From: Siphonodentalium dalli | Taxonomy: Eukaryota > Mollusca > Scaphopoda > Gadilida > Siphonodentaliidae | Direction: 5' to 3' | Length of the DNA stretch: 64,000 nt | Assembly: GCA_032622095.1 (NCBI GenBank) | Contig: CP136062.1 | Location: forward strand, 14,225,710 to 14,289,709 | In this document: positions 23,140-34,847 of the stretch, in pieces | How positions within the stretch are numbered: position 1 is the first letter of the stretch | How the letters are laid out: each line of letters starts with the position of its first letter | Notes under the pieces: model-generated | The model's database searches: none | What the model was told of the DNA's origin: nothing | What the model saw: only the letters and a program-made list of their open reading frames with translations | Position numbers and translations under genes: made by a program

Positions 23140-23376
23140 GTTTATATAGGTTGTCACGGTTACATGAGTAAATTTAATTGATGTCTGATAGAAATCACTT
23201 CCCGGTCGGGAACTCAGCATGAATATTCGAGAAACCTATACAAAGACATTCCCTTCTTTATACTTAATGTTAGAGACTGAATTATGTGGATGTAGAACAA
23301 ACGACCATGCAATACTCATAACTTTGTACATGGTTTTGTGTGCATGAAATTAGCAGTGTCATGCGTGTAGGTATCC

Positions 23377-23642
23377 AAGCCTGCAAATAGCGTGTATGTC
23401 ATTTGCAGAATGAGGTCCCCAGAGGGTGAATTTAGTTATGCTATCCCACACAGCGGGCTAGCATAACCAAATCCACCCTCTGATGACCTCATTCTGCTTA
23501 GAATCATTTTCTTGGAAGTATCTATAGTCTCAAATTAACTTTGTTTTTAGTTACCTTTTCCCTTCTGGGAAGTTTCTATATCCCCTAATTTGCAGATGAT
23601 AAAATTCATAATCGAGGTGCCCAATGGGTGAACATCACCAAC
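23377..23642. mobile_element. Double-hairpin MITE, copy d, truncated
   Basis: It starts AAGCCTGCAAATAGCGTG, has a complete left hairpin and the unique centre. It stops matching at about 23642, just after GAACATCACCAACTT, before the right hairpin. Confidence 0.65.
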
Positions 23643-24339
23643 TTATTTTCCGTTTTCTGCAGTTTTTTTCCGACCATTTTTGGACACCACCCCCTTTTAA
23701 CACTAAAACAGAGATTTGCAGGGGGAAATTCACTGTAAACAGCTCTATATGAATTTATGTGCATAATATTAGTCATGGATGTTATCATTGACATATAAAT
23801 AGGAACAAGTCATTTTGGGGTCATTCGGTCCAAAAAAAAACATGGCTGCCAGCAGCCATCTTGGATTTCAAAATTCAATCAATTAGCATGGGCTACAGGC
23901 TATACTGTTTGTCCGATAATCATGCATGAAATTTGTCATTTGTGTTAATATTGACATACAGATGTGTTTTAAGCCAAACTCATTGCAAAAACAGTCAAAA
24001 AGACTTGCAGGAAAAATATTTTTGAGTTGCGGAAAAAACTTTTGTTGGTCCTATCGACCACCCACCCACCCCGGCATACATGCCCGGAAAAACTTGTTTC
24101 CACCCCCTGGAGTAATGAAGCAAAAGTTGACATGAATCATTAATTGGAATTAGTCTTCATATTGGCTATAGTAGGCTACTTTTTGTTTGTTTTGGTTTAG
24201 AAGCTTGACTGAACGATTCATTTATTTACTGAAGTTATAATCTGATAACACATACATGAATATATAGGTATAGAATTGGAGTGAATATTTGTGTGTAAAA
24301 ACAAACCATTGAAAATTCGATCAAGTGACATTAGTTACT

Positions 24340-25410
24340 TATTCATTAATGAAGAAATTCTGGTCCGTTTTCACGGAATAAACGGCACTGTTTATACGTA
24401 TATATAGTGTGACGTTGACGAATAATTAAGATACCTCCCAATAAAATTACCACCAACCCAGTAAGTACCCTGCGACCCAAAATGAAAAATGCCAGAAATC
24501 ATCTTTCTGGTCCGATTTTCGCGGAATAAACATTGTAGGGTGGCTGTTGGCGATTAGTGTAAAATCCTTTTAATTCGTGGGGGTCTGTTATTCGTTGATT
24601 TCGTGGTTTTGCTTAACAACGAAATCTGCAACCATCGAAATAATTGACTCTTGCCTTGAATGAGCAAAATACCTATATAATATACGAGATGGAAATAAAG
24701 ATCGGGCATTACGTCTGTTTTCGACAGGTCGTACAATATGTGCAGAAACACGAGATCAATACAATATCATTCATTCACCGAATACACAATTGATATGCTA
24801 CATCATCTGACATCGGCTATGATGGTTTGTATAACAATACTCAATGCATTGGCTTCTTTAAAAGGCTATTGCTTTACTAAACTAACCACGTGCAGACTAC
24901 ATAATACAATAAATGCGTATACTTGGCCAAAGTTTGAAATGAAGCTGGTATCTAATGTGGTAATGATTGCGTGATGTGTTTTCAGCGCAGGAATAACATG
25001 GTGTCTAATTTCGCAGTATAATTTTATGACATGCACAATTTTATGACATGCATAATTTTATGACATGCAGCTGCTATTGTGGGACCTGTTGGTGTGCATA
25101 ACAATTATATCTGATCCACGATTTCATGTCCCGACGAAAAAGAGTTTTAATGACAAACCATGCACGAAAATTTATGCCAAGGAAATCAAAGCCAGTCGCA
25201 GTAATCAAGATTCCACTCAAAATATTTACAACAAAACCGACTGGCACTGGGTTTTCATACGTACACTGCGACCGAAAATGGCAAAATGCCCAAAATCGCC
25301 ATTCTGCGTGGTCCGATTTTCACGGATTAAACGGCAGGGTGTAGGGTGCAATAATAATAATTAAGATTCAACCAAAAGCAAACAAATTACCACCCAACCG
25401 ACTGGGGTTC
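24340..25410. repeat. Dispersed direct repeats (CTGGTCCGATTTTC-type module)
   Basis: A module of about 150 bp containing CTGCGACC(C/G)AAAATG, AAATGCC(A/C)(G/A)AAATC, GGTCCGATTTTC and CGGA(A/T)TAAAC occurs at about 24350-24545 (about 1.5 times) and at 25225-25345. It is followed each time by AATAATTAAGAT and ACCACC(A/C)AACC. No coding potential is recognised. Between the modules I see nothing. Confidence 0.5.
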
Positions 25411-26303
25411 GATACATACAGCTCATGTAATAATGTCGTTGTTACAATTTGCCTATTGTGGGGGGGGCGATTTATCAAATGTACCACGGTTCAGGAAAGT
25501 AGCTAAAAGATATCGCAGAAAGAGAGAATAACCAACTGAATTATAACCCTTCAATTCTGGGAGGGTCTTGGTTGTCCGAATACCCACTCCGGCCTCTATT
25601 TGGATTTATTCAATATAACTCAGAATCTTCATAAACACTTATGTAGTTATTAATCCTCTGAGTTTTGTAAGATATTTGTCGCAATTGACAATTTTCGCAT
25701 TTTGACTTACAAATTCTTTCAATTCTAACACATTCCATTCAATCAATGTAACTATTCCATTATATTTTATCTCACGTGACTACCTAAGCCTTATCCAAGC
25801 TTGTGATTGGTTGATTGACATTCACTATTATCGATAGTGTCGTCCACGAAGCCATAGTGGGCCTCCTAATTTTAGCACACACACTATCGCTTCGAAAATC
25901 CAGAAATATATTTTTAGCATGCCCACTATTCCGGGGAGGTAATTTGAAAGTCATCTCCGACTAGCTGCAAAAGTTCAACGTGTTTTTGTCCGAAATGTCT
26001 TTGTAATCGACAACTAGAGCATAATAAATGATCGTTAACAAATCATTTATGTTATTTGTGATGTTTTACAATGTGATGTTATTTGTGATGTTTGTGATGT
26101 CTGATGTGGCGATTTATCATGTTCCTTTCTCCGCTGAGCACAATATCGCTTCGAAATTGTTGTCTATTTCCTTAGTTCGCGCTACTAAATTTCTAAACGA
26201 ATCTTCAGTTTGTTTTCGGTAAAAAAAAAGTATTGTTTTGAACTGACTTCATTGTTTAACAACAACAATAACAACGACGTCTGCTTTTCATTGACTTGTC
26301 AAA
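25411..26303. other. No supported gene
   Basis: It includes a poly-G tract, short direct repeats of TGATGTTATTTGTGATGTTT (about 26050-26100) and AT-rich sequence leading to the Crypton-like remnant. Confidence 0.45.
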
Positions 26304-27430
26304 ATGGCATCAATAAATCAATGGCCGGTCAATTTATCGAAGAAAATTTGACCAAAAAAAGGAAACAACCAAATTTGCACTGAAAATTTTAAAATCGTTC
26401 TGCAATGAAAAAGGAATAGATGGAAATTTAGATGAAATTCCGCTGGCCGATGTTGATGGACTGCTCATCGATTTTTTTGTGAATGTGAGAAATCAGGACG
26501 GAGAGTATTATTCCAAGTCAAGTCTGATTGTAATTCGACAGGGTATCAATAGGCAGCTAAAGGAGACGAGGGAAACCGATCTCTTGACAGATGCAATCTT
26601 CACCCAAAGTTGTAAGCCATTCAAGGCGATGTTAAAAAAATGTCGTTCTGTCGGGAAAGGACAGGTAAATCATAAGGCTCCCATTACATCTGGAGACATT
26701 AGAAAGATGTACAACTCTATGCTATTTGACACCAATAAACCATTTGGGCTTGTGAACAAAACATTCTTTGAGATTGTGTTGCTTTTCTGCCGAAGGGGTC
26801 GTGAAAATCTCCGTGAACTGAAGCCAACTGATTTTGAAGTTAAATGTGATGATGAGGGTATAAAGTATATCATAAAGGTTACATCTGAACAAACAAAAAA
26901 CAATCAAGACGATAATGTGATCAGCGGAGAAGGTTTGGGTCGTAGGATGTACGCTACTGGCAAGCCAACATGTCCCATTGAGTCATTTGAGTAAAAGGAA
27001 CAATCAATGTAGTGCGCTGTTCCAACAACCAAGGGATTCATTTGTTAATGGTGATGAGAGCTGGTACAGGAATGACCCGATGGGACACAACACCCTGGGG
27101 AATATGTCCAAATTCTCAAAAATGGCATGTTTGTCACAATTGTTCACTAACCACTGTATCAGAGCTACAGCAATTACTATACTCAATTATTGTGGCTTTG
27201 AAGCATATGTATCAATGCATAGAAATCCACAGTCAATTGTGAGTTATTGCGCCGACGCTTCTGAAAAACAGAATCGCAGCATGTCTAATGCTATTGCTGA
27301 CCATATATCTGCTGGTTCGAGTTCTGAGGTGACACCAGTACCAGTCAACAATGACATGGGTGAAAATAACACTTCTTTGAATGGAGGGGAAATTTTAGGA
27401 CTAGATGATATTCTGCAACCAGAACATTAA
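26304..27430 (+). pseudogene. Crypton-type tyrosine recombinase (KIAA1958/ZMYM-like family), frameshifted
   Basis: The coding signal runs in three frames. An ATG at 26304 starts MASINQWPVNLSKK. At about 26341 the frame shifts to one reading KKETTKFALKILKSFCNE, which continues to a stop at 26994. From about 26978 a third frame continues (LSKRNNQCSALFQ) to 27430. The family is recognised from YYSKSSLIVIRQGINRQLK near the N-terminus, LLFCRRGRENLREL (first catalytic Arg region), LFTNHCIRATAITIL (the H-x-x-R motif) and SIVSYC with the presumed nucleophile tyrosine. Such recombinases move Cryptons and have been domesticated in animals as KIAA1958, QRICH1 and ZMYM proteins. Two frameshifts make this copy a relic. 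The usual GHKS-like stretch before the tyrosine is altered to MHRNPQ. No element ends were identified. Confidence 0.8.
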
Positions 27431-28455
27431 AACTGTCCAACAGCTTCATAACAACTATGGACGCCGATCGTTCCATGAGGTAGCTACATCTGTTTGGAAT
27501 AGACTGCCGCTAAAAATTAGATGTTGTGACTCTTTGTCAGCTTTCAAGCGAGAACTGAAAACACACCTGTTCCGTCTTTGCTTCAAATTGCAACAGACAA
27601 ATAAAAAAAAACAGTAGCGTTAGCGAGTAGCCTTTGTCAGCTAGGGTGTTCCAGGCTATACCAAGTGAAAGCTATTCTTATTTCAAGAAGCATTAAATGA
27701 CATGGAATCACAAACGAAGTCATGTAAGCACGTTAGCGAGTAGCTTTGGTCAGCTAGGGTGTTCCAGGCTATACAAGGTGAAAGCTAACGGCATGTGCAT
27801 CAACCAAGGAAAACACCAGCTGAACTTAACTTGTGTACATATGTGTTTGATAACTGTTTTTTATTTTTATCTTAACCCAAAAAAAAAAACAAATACAAAA
27901 AATACTAATGCAAATACTCTTTGTTGATAATATTCTATCTTTTATACTGTTTGGATCACTAATTAAGCACCTTAGTTTCATCAATATTTTTCGTTTCAAT
28001 TTTACTCGTTCTCGATCTTTCCCCATTTTACCCCCTTTTCGTGTTATGTTTAGCTTGTTACCCGTTCGCCATTTTACCCCTTTTTTCGCTGTTAGCATTT
28101 TTTAGCATGTTACCACCCCCAATTTACCAGTAACTTTTAAATATTTTTTCGATTTGTAAGTTTATGCGCTTTTGTTTTTCTTAGTAGCGTCTCACTTATA
28201 GTTCTACATTTTTGTTGATGTCCATAATTATGTCTTATATTTGAGATTGTATTTTATCTTTAACATGTCAAGCGTTTGTGAGCACTTCGGTGGATTTTAC
28301 ACGTATTTTCCAGTTAGGTTCTTAGCATATAATTTTTATCCATTCGCTATTTACTATCATTTTAAGATGTGTGTCATGTTTGTATTGTAAGCGCATTGAA
28401 ACTAATTTATTGTATAATGCGCTCTAAATGTATCTATAATAATAATAATAATAGT
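27425..28455 (+). pseudogene. 3' end of a CR1/L2-like LINE: ORF2 C-terminus, UTR and microsatellite tail
   Basis: From about 27432 to 27617 a frame reads YGRRSFHEVATSVWNRLPL and then SLSAFKRELKTHLF, the familiar C-terminal tail of LINE reverse transcriptases in many animals. A stop at 27615 is followed by about 0.8 kb without coding. The end is GTAAGCGCATTGAAAC, then TATAATGCGCTCTAAATG and an (ATA)n tract at 28437-28455, typical of CR1/L2-type 3' ends. The Crypton-like frame ends within a few bases of the first LINE match, so the LINE may have inserted into the recombinase's 3' end. This is a 5'-truncated copy. Confidence 0.75.
27617..27795. repeat. Direct repeat within the LINE 3' region
   Basis: CGTTAGCGAGTAGC followed by TCAGCTAGGGTGTTCCAGGC occurs at 27618 and again at 27730, spaced about 112 bp, with TGAAAGCTA after each. 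It is a local duplication. Confidence 0.8.
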
Positions 28456-28739
28456 AATAATATTCCTATTGATGACCTTATTTTAAGTAGCATCCAGCAG
28501 CCTGTAATGCCACCAAAGTCTATAACATACAATCCAACAATTTCTATTGGAGGCAGTTGTACAGTGTACATTACCAATGTTATTCATGGTCAGAAAAAAT
28601 CTGAGCAATAAGTGTTGATGTGCCTATCAAAGTGTTATTAATGAATCATTAAATTGTTTACCAGTTAATGAAATGATCCAATTGTGAATTGCTTGACATT
28701 ATGGGTCCTGGGACAGAATGAAGAACGTTCGATAAAATA

Positions 28740-28868
28740 TAATAAATATTGCACGACTTGTCAGTGACTATGCCAAAATATTGGTCGTCGGTTGTGGAAT
28801 AGTATACTATTCCTCCCCTCGGACCACTATTTTGGCATAGTCACCTCCAAGCCGTGCAATATTTATAT
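28740..28868. mobile_element. Inverted-repeat element, about 130 bp (MITE-like)
   Basis: AATATTGCACGACTTGTCAG with TGACTATGCCAAAATA pairs with TATTTTGGCATAGTCA and GCCGTGCAATATT. The centre is GAATAGTATACTATTC, itself a palindrome. The arms are about 50 bp with a few mismatches. Confidence 0.7.
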
Positions 28869-29574
28869 AATATTCTAGTGTGGAGCACTCGACATTACAA
28901 ACTAATTTAGATTATCAACATTCTGACCTGTCACGCATATGCCAGGTGGGAGACAACTATATCGGGGAATATAGCAAATCACATGTCATCCTTACGATCT
29001 ATTTGAAAACTGCCATTATCAATTAGCACTATAGGTATGATAACAAGAAGTATATAACAAGCTAAATTGTGGAGAATATCATGTTCGAGCCAAAAAAATA
29101 TGAATTAGCGAACGGAACTTGATTGTTTTTCGGTGAGTAACTTCAAGAAGAATGCAATTGAAGCATCCGGCATCCGAAATATACGCCCGACGACACCGGC
29201 GTACGCTGGTCTGGCATCCGGAATACGCCATAACAGACCCCGAGTTCGGCGTCCGAAAAGGGGGGTCGTCACCCTCATGCATGCGCTACCAACACGCATC
29301 ATTAGATTATGTAGGTGAATCCTTTTGATTTCGGTCACGGGTCGTTTCTATGAGTACATGGTATGCAAATAAAGCACAAGTATGCTTGTATACCTCCTTG
29401 TAGGAGAAGAATATATACATACATGTAAATATATATTATACAGCAAATGGAGATAATTAAGAAAAGAGAACCGTTGCGTGGCTGATCGTATGCGTCATAT
29501 CTTGAAGAGACCCGTCCATGTGAATGCGATTTTGTTTTATGTGCAAACACTAATTTATTTACACAAAGTAATTG
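28869..29574. other. No supported gene
   Basis: It includes a small cluster of GCATCCGG-type direct repeats near 29160-29240 but no recognised gene. Confidence 0.45.
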
Positions 29575-29880
29575 TTACTGGATCAGATGACACATCCCAT
29601 AAATGAAGTTAGCCATGTCGAGAATTATAGTTTCTATGTTGTTGTCAAGTTCGGCGGGTGAGTTAATTGGCTCACCACCCAGAAGCAGGGCTAACAGAGA
29701 CATATCATCTCTAGAATCTATGTACAGAAAGGTCGAGAGACCAACCTCGTCAAGAATTTGTTCCCATAACGAATTCCGAAGCGCAAGTGAATTGGCTGCT
29801 GTACAATAACGAAGGGCGTGTAATATGTCATTCTGAATCCCGTTACCACAAGCGCGACACGTGCGATCATTACGACACAT
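29575..29880 (-). pseudogene. LINE ORF2 C-terminal zinc-finger fragment
   Basis: The minus-strand frame reads CRNDRTCRACGNGIQNDILH, then ALRYC, a CxxC...H...C pattern, followed by a hydrophobic tail with LWEQILDEVG and LLALLLGGEP. This matches the zinc-knuckle end of animal LINE reverse transcriptases (of the general form CRxCG...HxLxxC...LLG). No reverse transcriptase lies upstream (to the right), so this is a fragment. It could be the missing end of the same family as 33518-34847, which stops before this domain. Confidence 0.65.
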
Positions 29881-29933
29881 GTGGTGTATCTAGTTTCTGT
29901 GATTTTGATATTGTGTGGTGGACAGGGCGAATG

Positions 29934-30395
29934 TATTCTTGGAGATTTGTTGTACCTTACTCAATCGTACCGATAGAATCACGTAGATGCCGAAATTGTA
30001 AAGTTAACGCCACCGGTGTATAATATGTTTATGAAAATATGATAAATCGTATCGATAGAGTCAGGACAGGCTTAAATTGTAAACTTAAAGTCACCGGTGT
30101 AATAATATGTTGTTGAAAATATAAATAATTTGATAGACTGAAAATAATATATAACCCGTTGGGAGCCCCTGGTGTATTCTTGGACATTTTGTTTTGTACC
30201 ATTACTCAATCGTACCGATAGAATCACGTAGATGCCCAAATTGTAAAGTTAACGCCACCGGTGTATAATATGATAAATCGTATCGATAGAGTCAGGATAG
30301 GCTGAAATTGTAAACTTAAAGTCACTTGTTGTTGAAAATATAAATAATTTGATAGACTAAAAATAATGTGTAACCCATTGCGAACCCCTGGTGTA
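29934..30395. repeat. Two-copy tandem repeat, about 240 bp
   Basis: TATTCTTGGA at 29934 and at 30174 begins two copies containing CTCAATCGTACCGATAGAAT, CACGTAGATGCC, GTTAACGCCACCGGTGTAT and GATAAATCGTATCGATAGAG. Each copy also holds two related half-units. No coding potential is recognised. Confidence 0.75.
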
Positions 30396-32112
30396 GTGAA
30401 GTGAATTGTGGGTAGTTTCATTGCGATTCTCCGCCATCTTTATTTTCTGGAATTATCACCAAGATGTCTCCACTCGATTCTCTTAAACTGCACCCGAATC
30501 GGTCAAATTCTTTTGATAATTCTATCTAAATACATCTTAGCTACTATTCGGATCTGCTGTCCCGGTCGAAAAGGGTTTAGTTTGACCAAAATGGCAATTG
30601 ACAAAAGCCTGTTTATAAAATGCGTTTACTCGATGACCCGTCCACGGTCCACGCTGTAGTGTAAATTTATTATCGAAAACAAATTCAATTTCTTCCATCT
30701 AAAACATAATTACGCGCTGAACTCTGTCATTTTAAGAATATATAAGTATTACACCCATACACACCAAATTTCAGCTCAAATTTTGAAAAATGACAGTTTT
30801 ATAAACATAAATCGATGTTAATGGGAAATCCTGTGTTATTCTACTGTTAAATTTTGTCATCGAAAAAAAATCATTTCTTCGATCTAAAAAATAATTATGT
30901 GCTGTACCCTGTCATTTTAGTAATATATAAGTATCCCACTCACACACACCAAGTGTGAGCTAAAAATTTTGAAAAATAAGAGATTTATCGACATAAATCG
31001 ATTTGTATATGGCAGATGCCAATTGCCTTGTTAAATAAATTTTAGGGCCGTGCAAGTGTTTTCTGAGCTGTTCCATATTGGGCACTAGAGTCCATATTTG
31101 ACCATTATATCTGATAATTGTGCGACAGTACAGTCATGTTACTTTATATGTCAACATTGGTCATTATCACCCGACAAATTTATTTCGGCCTATCGTATCA
31201 ACCCCTATTTTCTCCCGCGTAGCCTGACTAAGTGTCAACATTGGTCTTTATCGCTCCACTAATTTGTATCGTTTCATCGGTATGAATTCCATATCCAATT
31301 ATCCACATATAACCAACCCAACCTCTAATCCCGGTCCAATTTATTTAATGTTTTCATCGCTATAGTCACGTTACTTAATATTTTATCGCGTGATACTTGT
31401 ACTTATATGTCTATGGTATTACTATAGTATACCGTATACGTATATCAATTGCTATTCCTTTCTATATAATCCTGGTGCCATCTATAGAGATAGAGATAAT
31501 TTCATACCCCCCCCCCATTTTATGTCATTGCTGCTTTAGTACAGTCGCGATACATTACATGGCAACATCGCTCCACTAATTTATGTCAGTTCATCGGTAC
31601 AAACCCCTTTTTCTCCGAGTCCATATAACGTACCAACCCAACATCTTATAGAAGTCCATAAATGACTATTCTGGCACTATATAGAGATGACTAAGATTCT
31701 GACACCCCCTATTTTATAGCCTTGTTGCAATGTTCAGTAGAGTTGAGATGCATAATATGTCAACATTGGTAATTATCGATCTATAAATTTATATCGGTTC
31801 AACACTTAGTTCCCTGTATCGCCCACCCCTCCCTGAATTTATTTTTTCATTTGTATTATAGTCACGTTACGTACACATTTTATCTCTTGTAACCTTTGCT
31901 TCAATGCGTCGAGTTCCGCTGCAGAGAATACAAAACTGACAACATTTTGAAATGTTAGCAGGCTTCAAACTCATCTTATCCAAGAAAAACTCTGGTTACA
32001 TAAGAAATTTGTGTATAAGGTGTACGCGCATTTGTTGCGTTAAAAACCAAAGGTCCCAAGTCAAGGTCCAAATCCCCAACACACTGTTGTGAGGTTTAAC
32101 TCCATCTACATA

Positions 32113-32241
32113 CAGTAATGTCCAAAGTAATTGATCACTTAACCACAGCAAAATTATGGGTATTTTTTCATGATTTTAAATCCTGAAAAATTACCCATAA
32201 TTATGCTGTGGTTAAGTGGTCAATTACTTTGGGCATTACTG
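32113..32241. mobile_element. 129-bp palindromic MITE, copy 1 (mariner-like, TA-flanked)
   Basis: It is flanked by TA (32111-32112 and 32242-32243). The arms start CAGTAATGTCCAAAGTAATT and end AATTACTTTGGGCATTACTG. The whole element is an almost perfect hairpin around a short AT centre. The TA target and CAGTAATG ends suggest a Tc1/mariner-mobilised MITE. Confidence 0.85.
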
Positions 32242-32287
32242 TAACCAAAATAAGGATTTGAGGTTTAATGATAACTCAATCCTCATA

Positions 32288-32416
32288 CAGTAATGTTCAA
32301 AGTATTTGACCACTTAAGCACAGCAGAATAATGGGTAATTTATCAGGATTTTAAATGCTGAAAAAATACCCATAATTCTGCTGTGCTTAAGTGGTCAATT
32401 ACTTTGGGCATTACTG
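32288..32416. mobile_element. 129-bp palindromic MITE, copy 2
   Basis: It has the same length and structure as its neighbours, TA-flanked (32286-32287 and 32417-32418), and begins exactly 175 bp after copy 1. The shared flank CTCAATCCTCA also precedes copy 3. Confidence 0.85.
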
Positions 32417-32462
32417 TAACCAATATAAGGATTTGAGGTTTAATGATAATTCAATCCTCATA

Positions 32463-32591
32463 CAGTAATGTTCAAAGTAATTGACCACTTAACCAGAGCA
32501 GAATTATTTGTAATTTTTCAGGATTTTAAATCCTGAAAAATTACCAATAAGTCTAATGTGGTTAAGTGGTCAATTACTTTGGGCATTACTG
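32463..32591. mobile_element. 129-bp palindromic MITE, copy 3
   Basis: TA-flanked (32461-32462 and 32592-32593), again exactly 175 bp after the previous copy. The arm pairing has a few more mismatches (ACCAGAGCAG against CTAATGTGGT). Confidence 0.85.
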
Positions 32592-33023
32592 TAACCAATA
32601 TAAGGATGTGAGGTTTAATGAGAACTCCATCCACATAACTAATAAATATGTGTGAAAATTAAAACAAAACAAAATAAATTCCATGATGGCGTCCAATATG
32701 GACTGCCTAATTCTGCTCCAAAACATGTATATTGATATATGGATGTTTATTGGGGAAACCGATTATTTCAATGATATTTTCATTAACTGGGATCCAAAAC
32801 CCGACTTACGGGAGCGTGCTTCGCGCGCGACTGTATCTTAAGCATATGTGCATATTTAATAAGCCAACAATTGGAATCCCAACAGAGAAGATTTGCGTGG
32901 GTCCCTTGTGCGATCTGTCCATCGAAAACTATTTAGACATCTCAAGACACGTAAGACCAAATAACTTAATATACAGAATAGATACAACTATTGCCTGAGT
33001 GACTAATATTTATAATTGTTGCA

Positions 33024-33260
33024 ATGAGGTCAAATAGTTGCGAAGCCAGCACCACAATTCTTTCCCTCCATAGTAAATCTTAAAACAACTTCTAAAGAAT
33101 TATTAATTTACCTTATATTTGGCATGGAGCATCCTTGGTTTACTGGAGTTCAGATTTGTTAACATCACGTCACCAAGTTAATTACTTGCGAAGCCACAGC
33201 CATAACTATTTCCCTCCATAGTAATTCTCAAAACAACTTCTTAAGAACAATTGACCAGGT
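33024..33260. repeat. Two-copy direct repeat, about 146 bp
   Basis: GTTGCGAAGCCA...TTTCCCTCCATAGTAAATCT followed by AAAACAACTTCT occurs at about 33038 and again, slightly changed, at about 33187. It is a local duplication of unknown nature. Confidence 0.7.
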
Positions 33261-33517
33261 CAGTCGCACACTTATTGGAAGAGCCACGGTCAATCATTGT
33301 TTTAAAACCAAATGTTACATTTAAATTATTGCTTTATTTAACCCAAAACAAAATTAAATGAGAAAATTTACTTTTACTACTTGCTAAATTTTATCTTTTA
33401 ATTATTTCATTTAAATTTTAGTATTTACAGTATACTAAGTCCAAGTCTTTATAATTTGTTGAGTGACCCCACAGTCGTTTACTTGCTTTGTTAGTAATAA
33501 TTTGAAGGATTACTTAT
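33261..33517. other. AT-rich flank of the LINE remnant, no gene
   Basis: No ORF with a recognisable domain. It may hold the 3' flank of the minus-strand LINE. Confidence 0.4.
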
Positions 33518-34847
33518 TTAAACGCAATTGTTATCAAAATATTTTATGTATTTTTTATAATTTCTATTTATATGTAATACTAAAATCTTGGTGGCGTTAC
33601 CATTTCTGACTATGGTTTTCTTGTTAGAAAATGTAGTTCTGTTGAGCAGTAGAGCGAGATTTTTCAGAGCTTGAGACGCGCTAGGGTGCCTTTTCAGCAA
33701 TGTCCAAATACTCCAAAATGACAGTGGATCATTGTGCACAATGCGAAACAAATCAAGTGATGTATCTCGGTCCACTGTAGTTTTCCATTGTATAACATAA
33801 TGTGACTGTACTGTTGATTTGCAGAGGTGCTTCCATGCTGATTTAGAAGGAAATTCGCCAGTCGCAACGAAAGTATCCAGATGCGCGTGTAGATTGTATT
33901 GCCGACGTATATAACTGTGTACTGTCTGACACAAACCCTGTTGTCGCACGTCCGAAGAGGCTCTGTAAGAAGAATTTATATAAGAAAATTCGCAGTGGTT
34001 CCTGGTGCCCATCTGGAAGGTAAATTAGATTATCGAGGAATGAAAGTTTCTTTATGTGTATTTCGTTTTCGAGTGGCATAAGACCTAACAGGCTCGTTGA
34101 AATAACAGTAGGAGTCCGAGTTGGGAGAGGTTGTATATGCTTAACACACGAGCGATAAGCTTTCTCAATACAGAAAACATTTGAATCTGTAGAGGTTGTC
34201 AGAATTTCACACCCATAGAGACATTTCGGAAGAACAATAGTTTTTAAAAGAGAGGTCATCGTGGGCGGTGTGCATTGTTTCGTGATATTTCTACCAGCAA
34301 TTGCGAAGAATGATTTTCTAAGCTTATCAGAAATATCAGAGGCCCTGGTATTACTGTTCTTGAACTTGCACTGTTTTATCCCTAAATGCACACAGTCTAT
34401 CGTCTCAGGGAGCGTTTGGTCTCCGGTAGACCAAGTTCTGTTGCTGCGCTCGTGTTGACGCCCCGACTCGTTGAATACAACAACAAAACTTTTTGTGTTC
34501 GAGAACATAAATCGCCAATTATCGACGAGATTATCTAGACCAGCTTTTGATGTAGAAATCAAGGCGGTATCGTCAGCAGTTGTTGGAGCAGTGCAGTTTA
34601 CATGACCGACTGTCAACCCTTCGTTCGTTGAACTGAGACACGCTAGCAAGTCGTTGATAAATAGAAGGTAGAAAAAAGGGGAAGTCACTGCCCGTTGTCT
34701 TGTTCCTTGCAGAATATCCACTTGTTTTGATAATGTGCCATTATACATCACTCGACTCGTGCGGTTATAGTGCATGTTGAAGACAATGCGTAGTATTTTG
34801 CAAAGTTTAAAGCCGAGTTCATTGAGTTTCACCAAGAGGCCTTGCAA
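33518..34847 (-). pseudogene. LINE reverse transcriptase, C-terminal two thirds, frameshifted
   Basis: Reading leftward from 34847, a 334-residue frame contains the thumb-side half of a non-LTR reverse transcriptase: QGTRQRAVTSPFF with LLFINDLL (the QG...SP..F motif B) and TADDTALIS (motif C, usual YADD, with T replacing Y). VLPKCLYGCEI and IEKAYRSCVKHIQ follow. At about 34005 the signal moves to another frame, which continues through EFPSKSAWKHLCKSTVQ and LLKRHPSASQALKNLALL to a stop at 33518. The earlier motifs (fingers, motif A FxDxxxAFD) and the endonuclease are absent, so the copy is 5'-truncated. The lost tyrosine and the frameshift make it inactive. The clade is uncertain; it resembles the LINE at 55016-56771. 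Confidence 0.8.

Larger units (their letters stand above)
30470..32886. repeat. Dispersed duplication, copy 2 (partner 18939-21168)
   Basis: It has the same order of blocks as copy 1, with three 129-bp palindromic MITEs added in the module with ATAAGGATGTGAGG near its right end. It ends with the shared GCCAACAATTGGAATCCCAA. Confidence 0.75.

Noticed and set aside
32113-32591. Regularly spaced repeats as a possible CRISPR-like array
   Set aside because: The repeats are 129-bp palindromes with TA flanks in a eukaryotic repeat. Spacers are copies of a flanking module, not unique.
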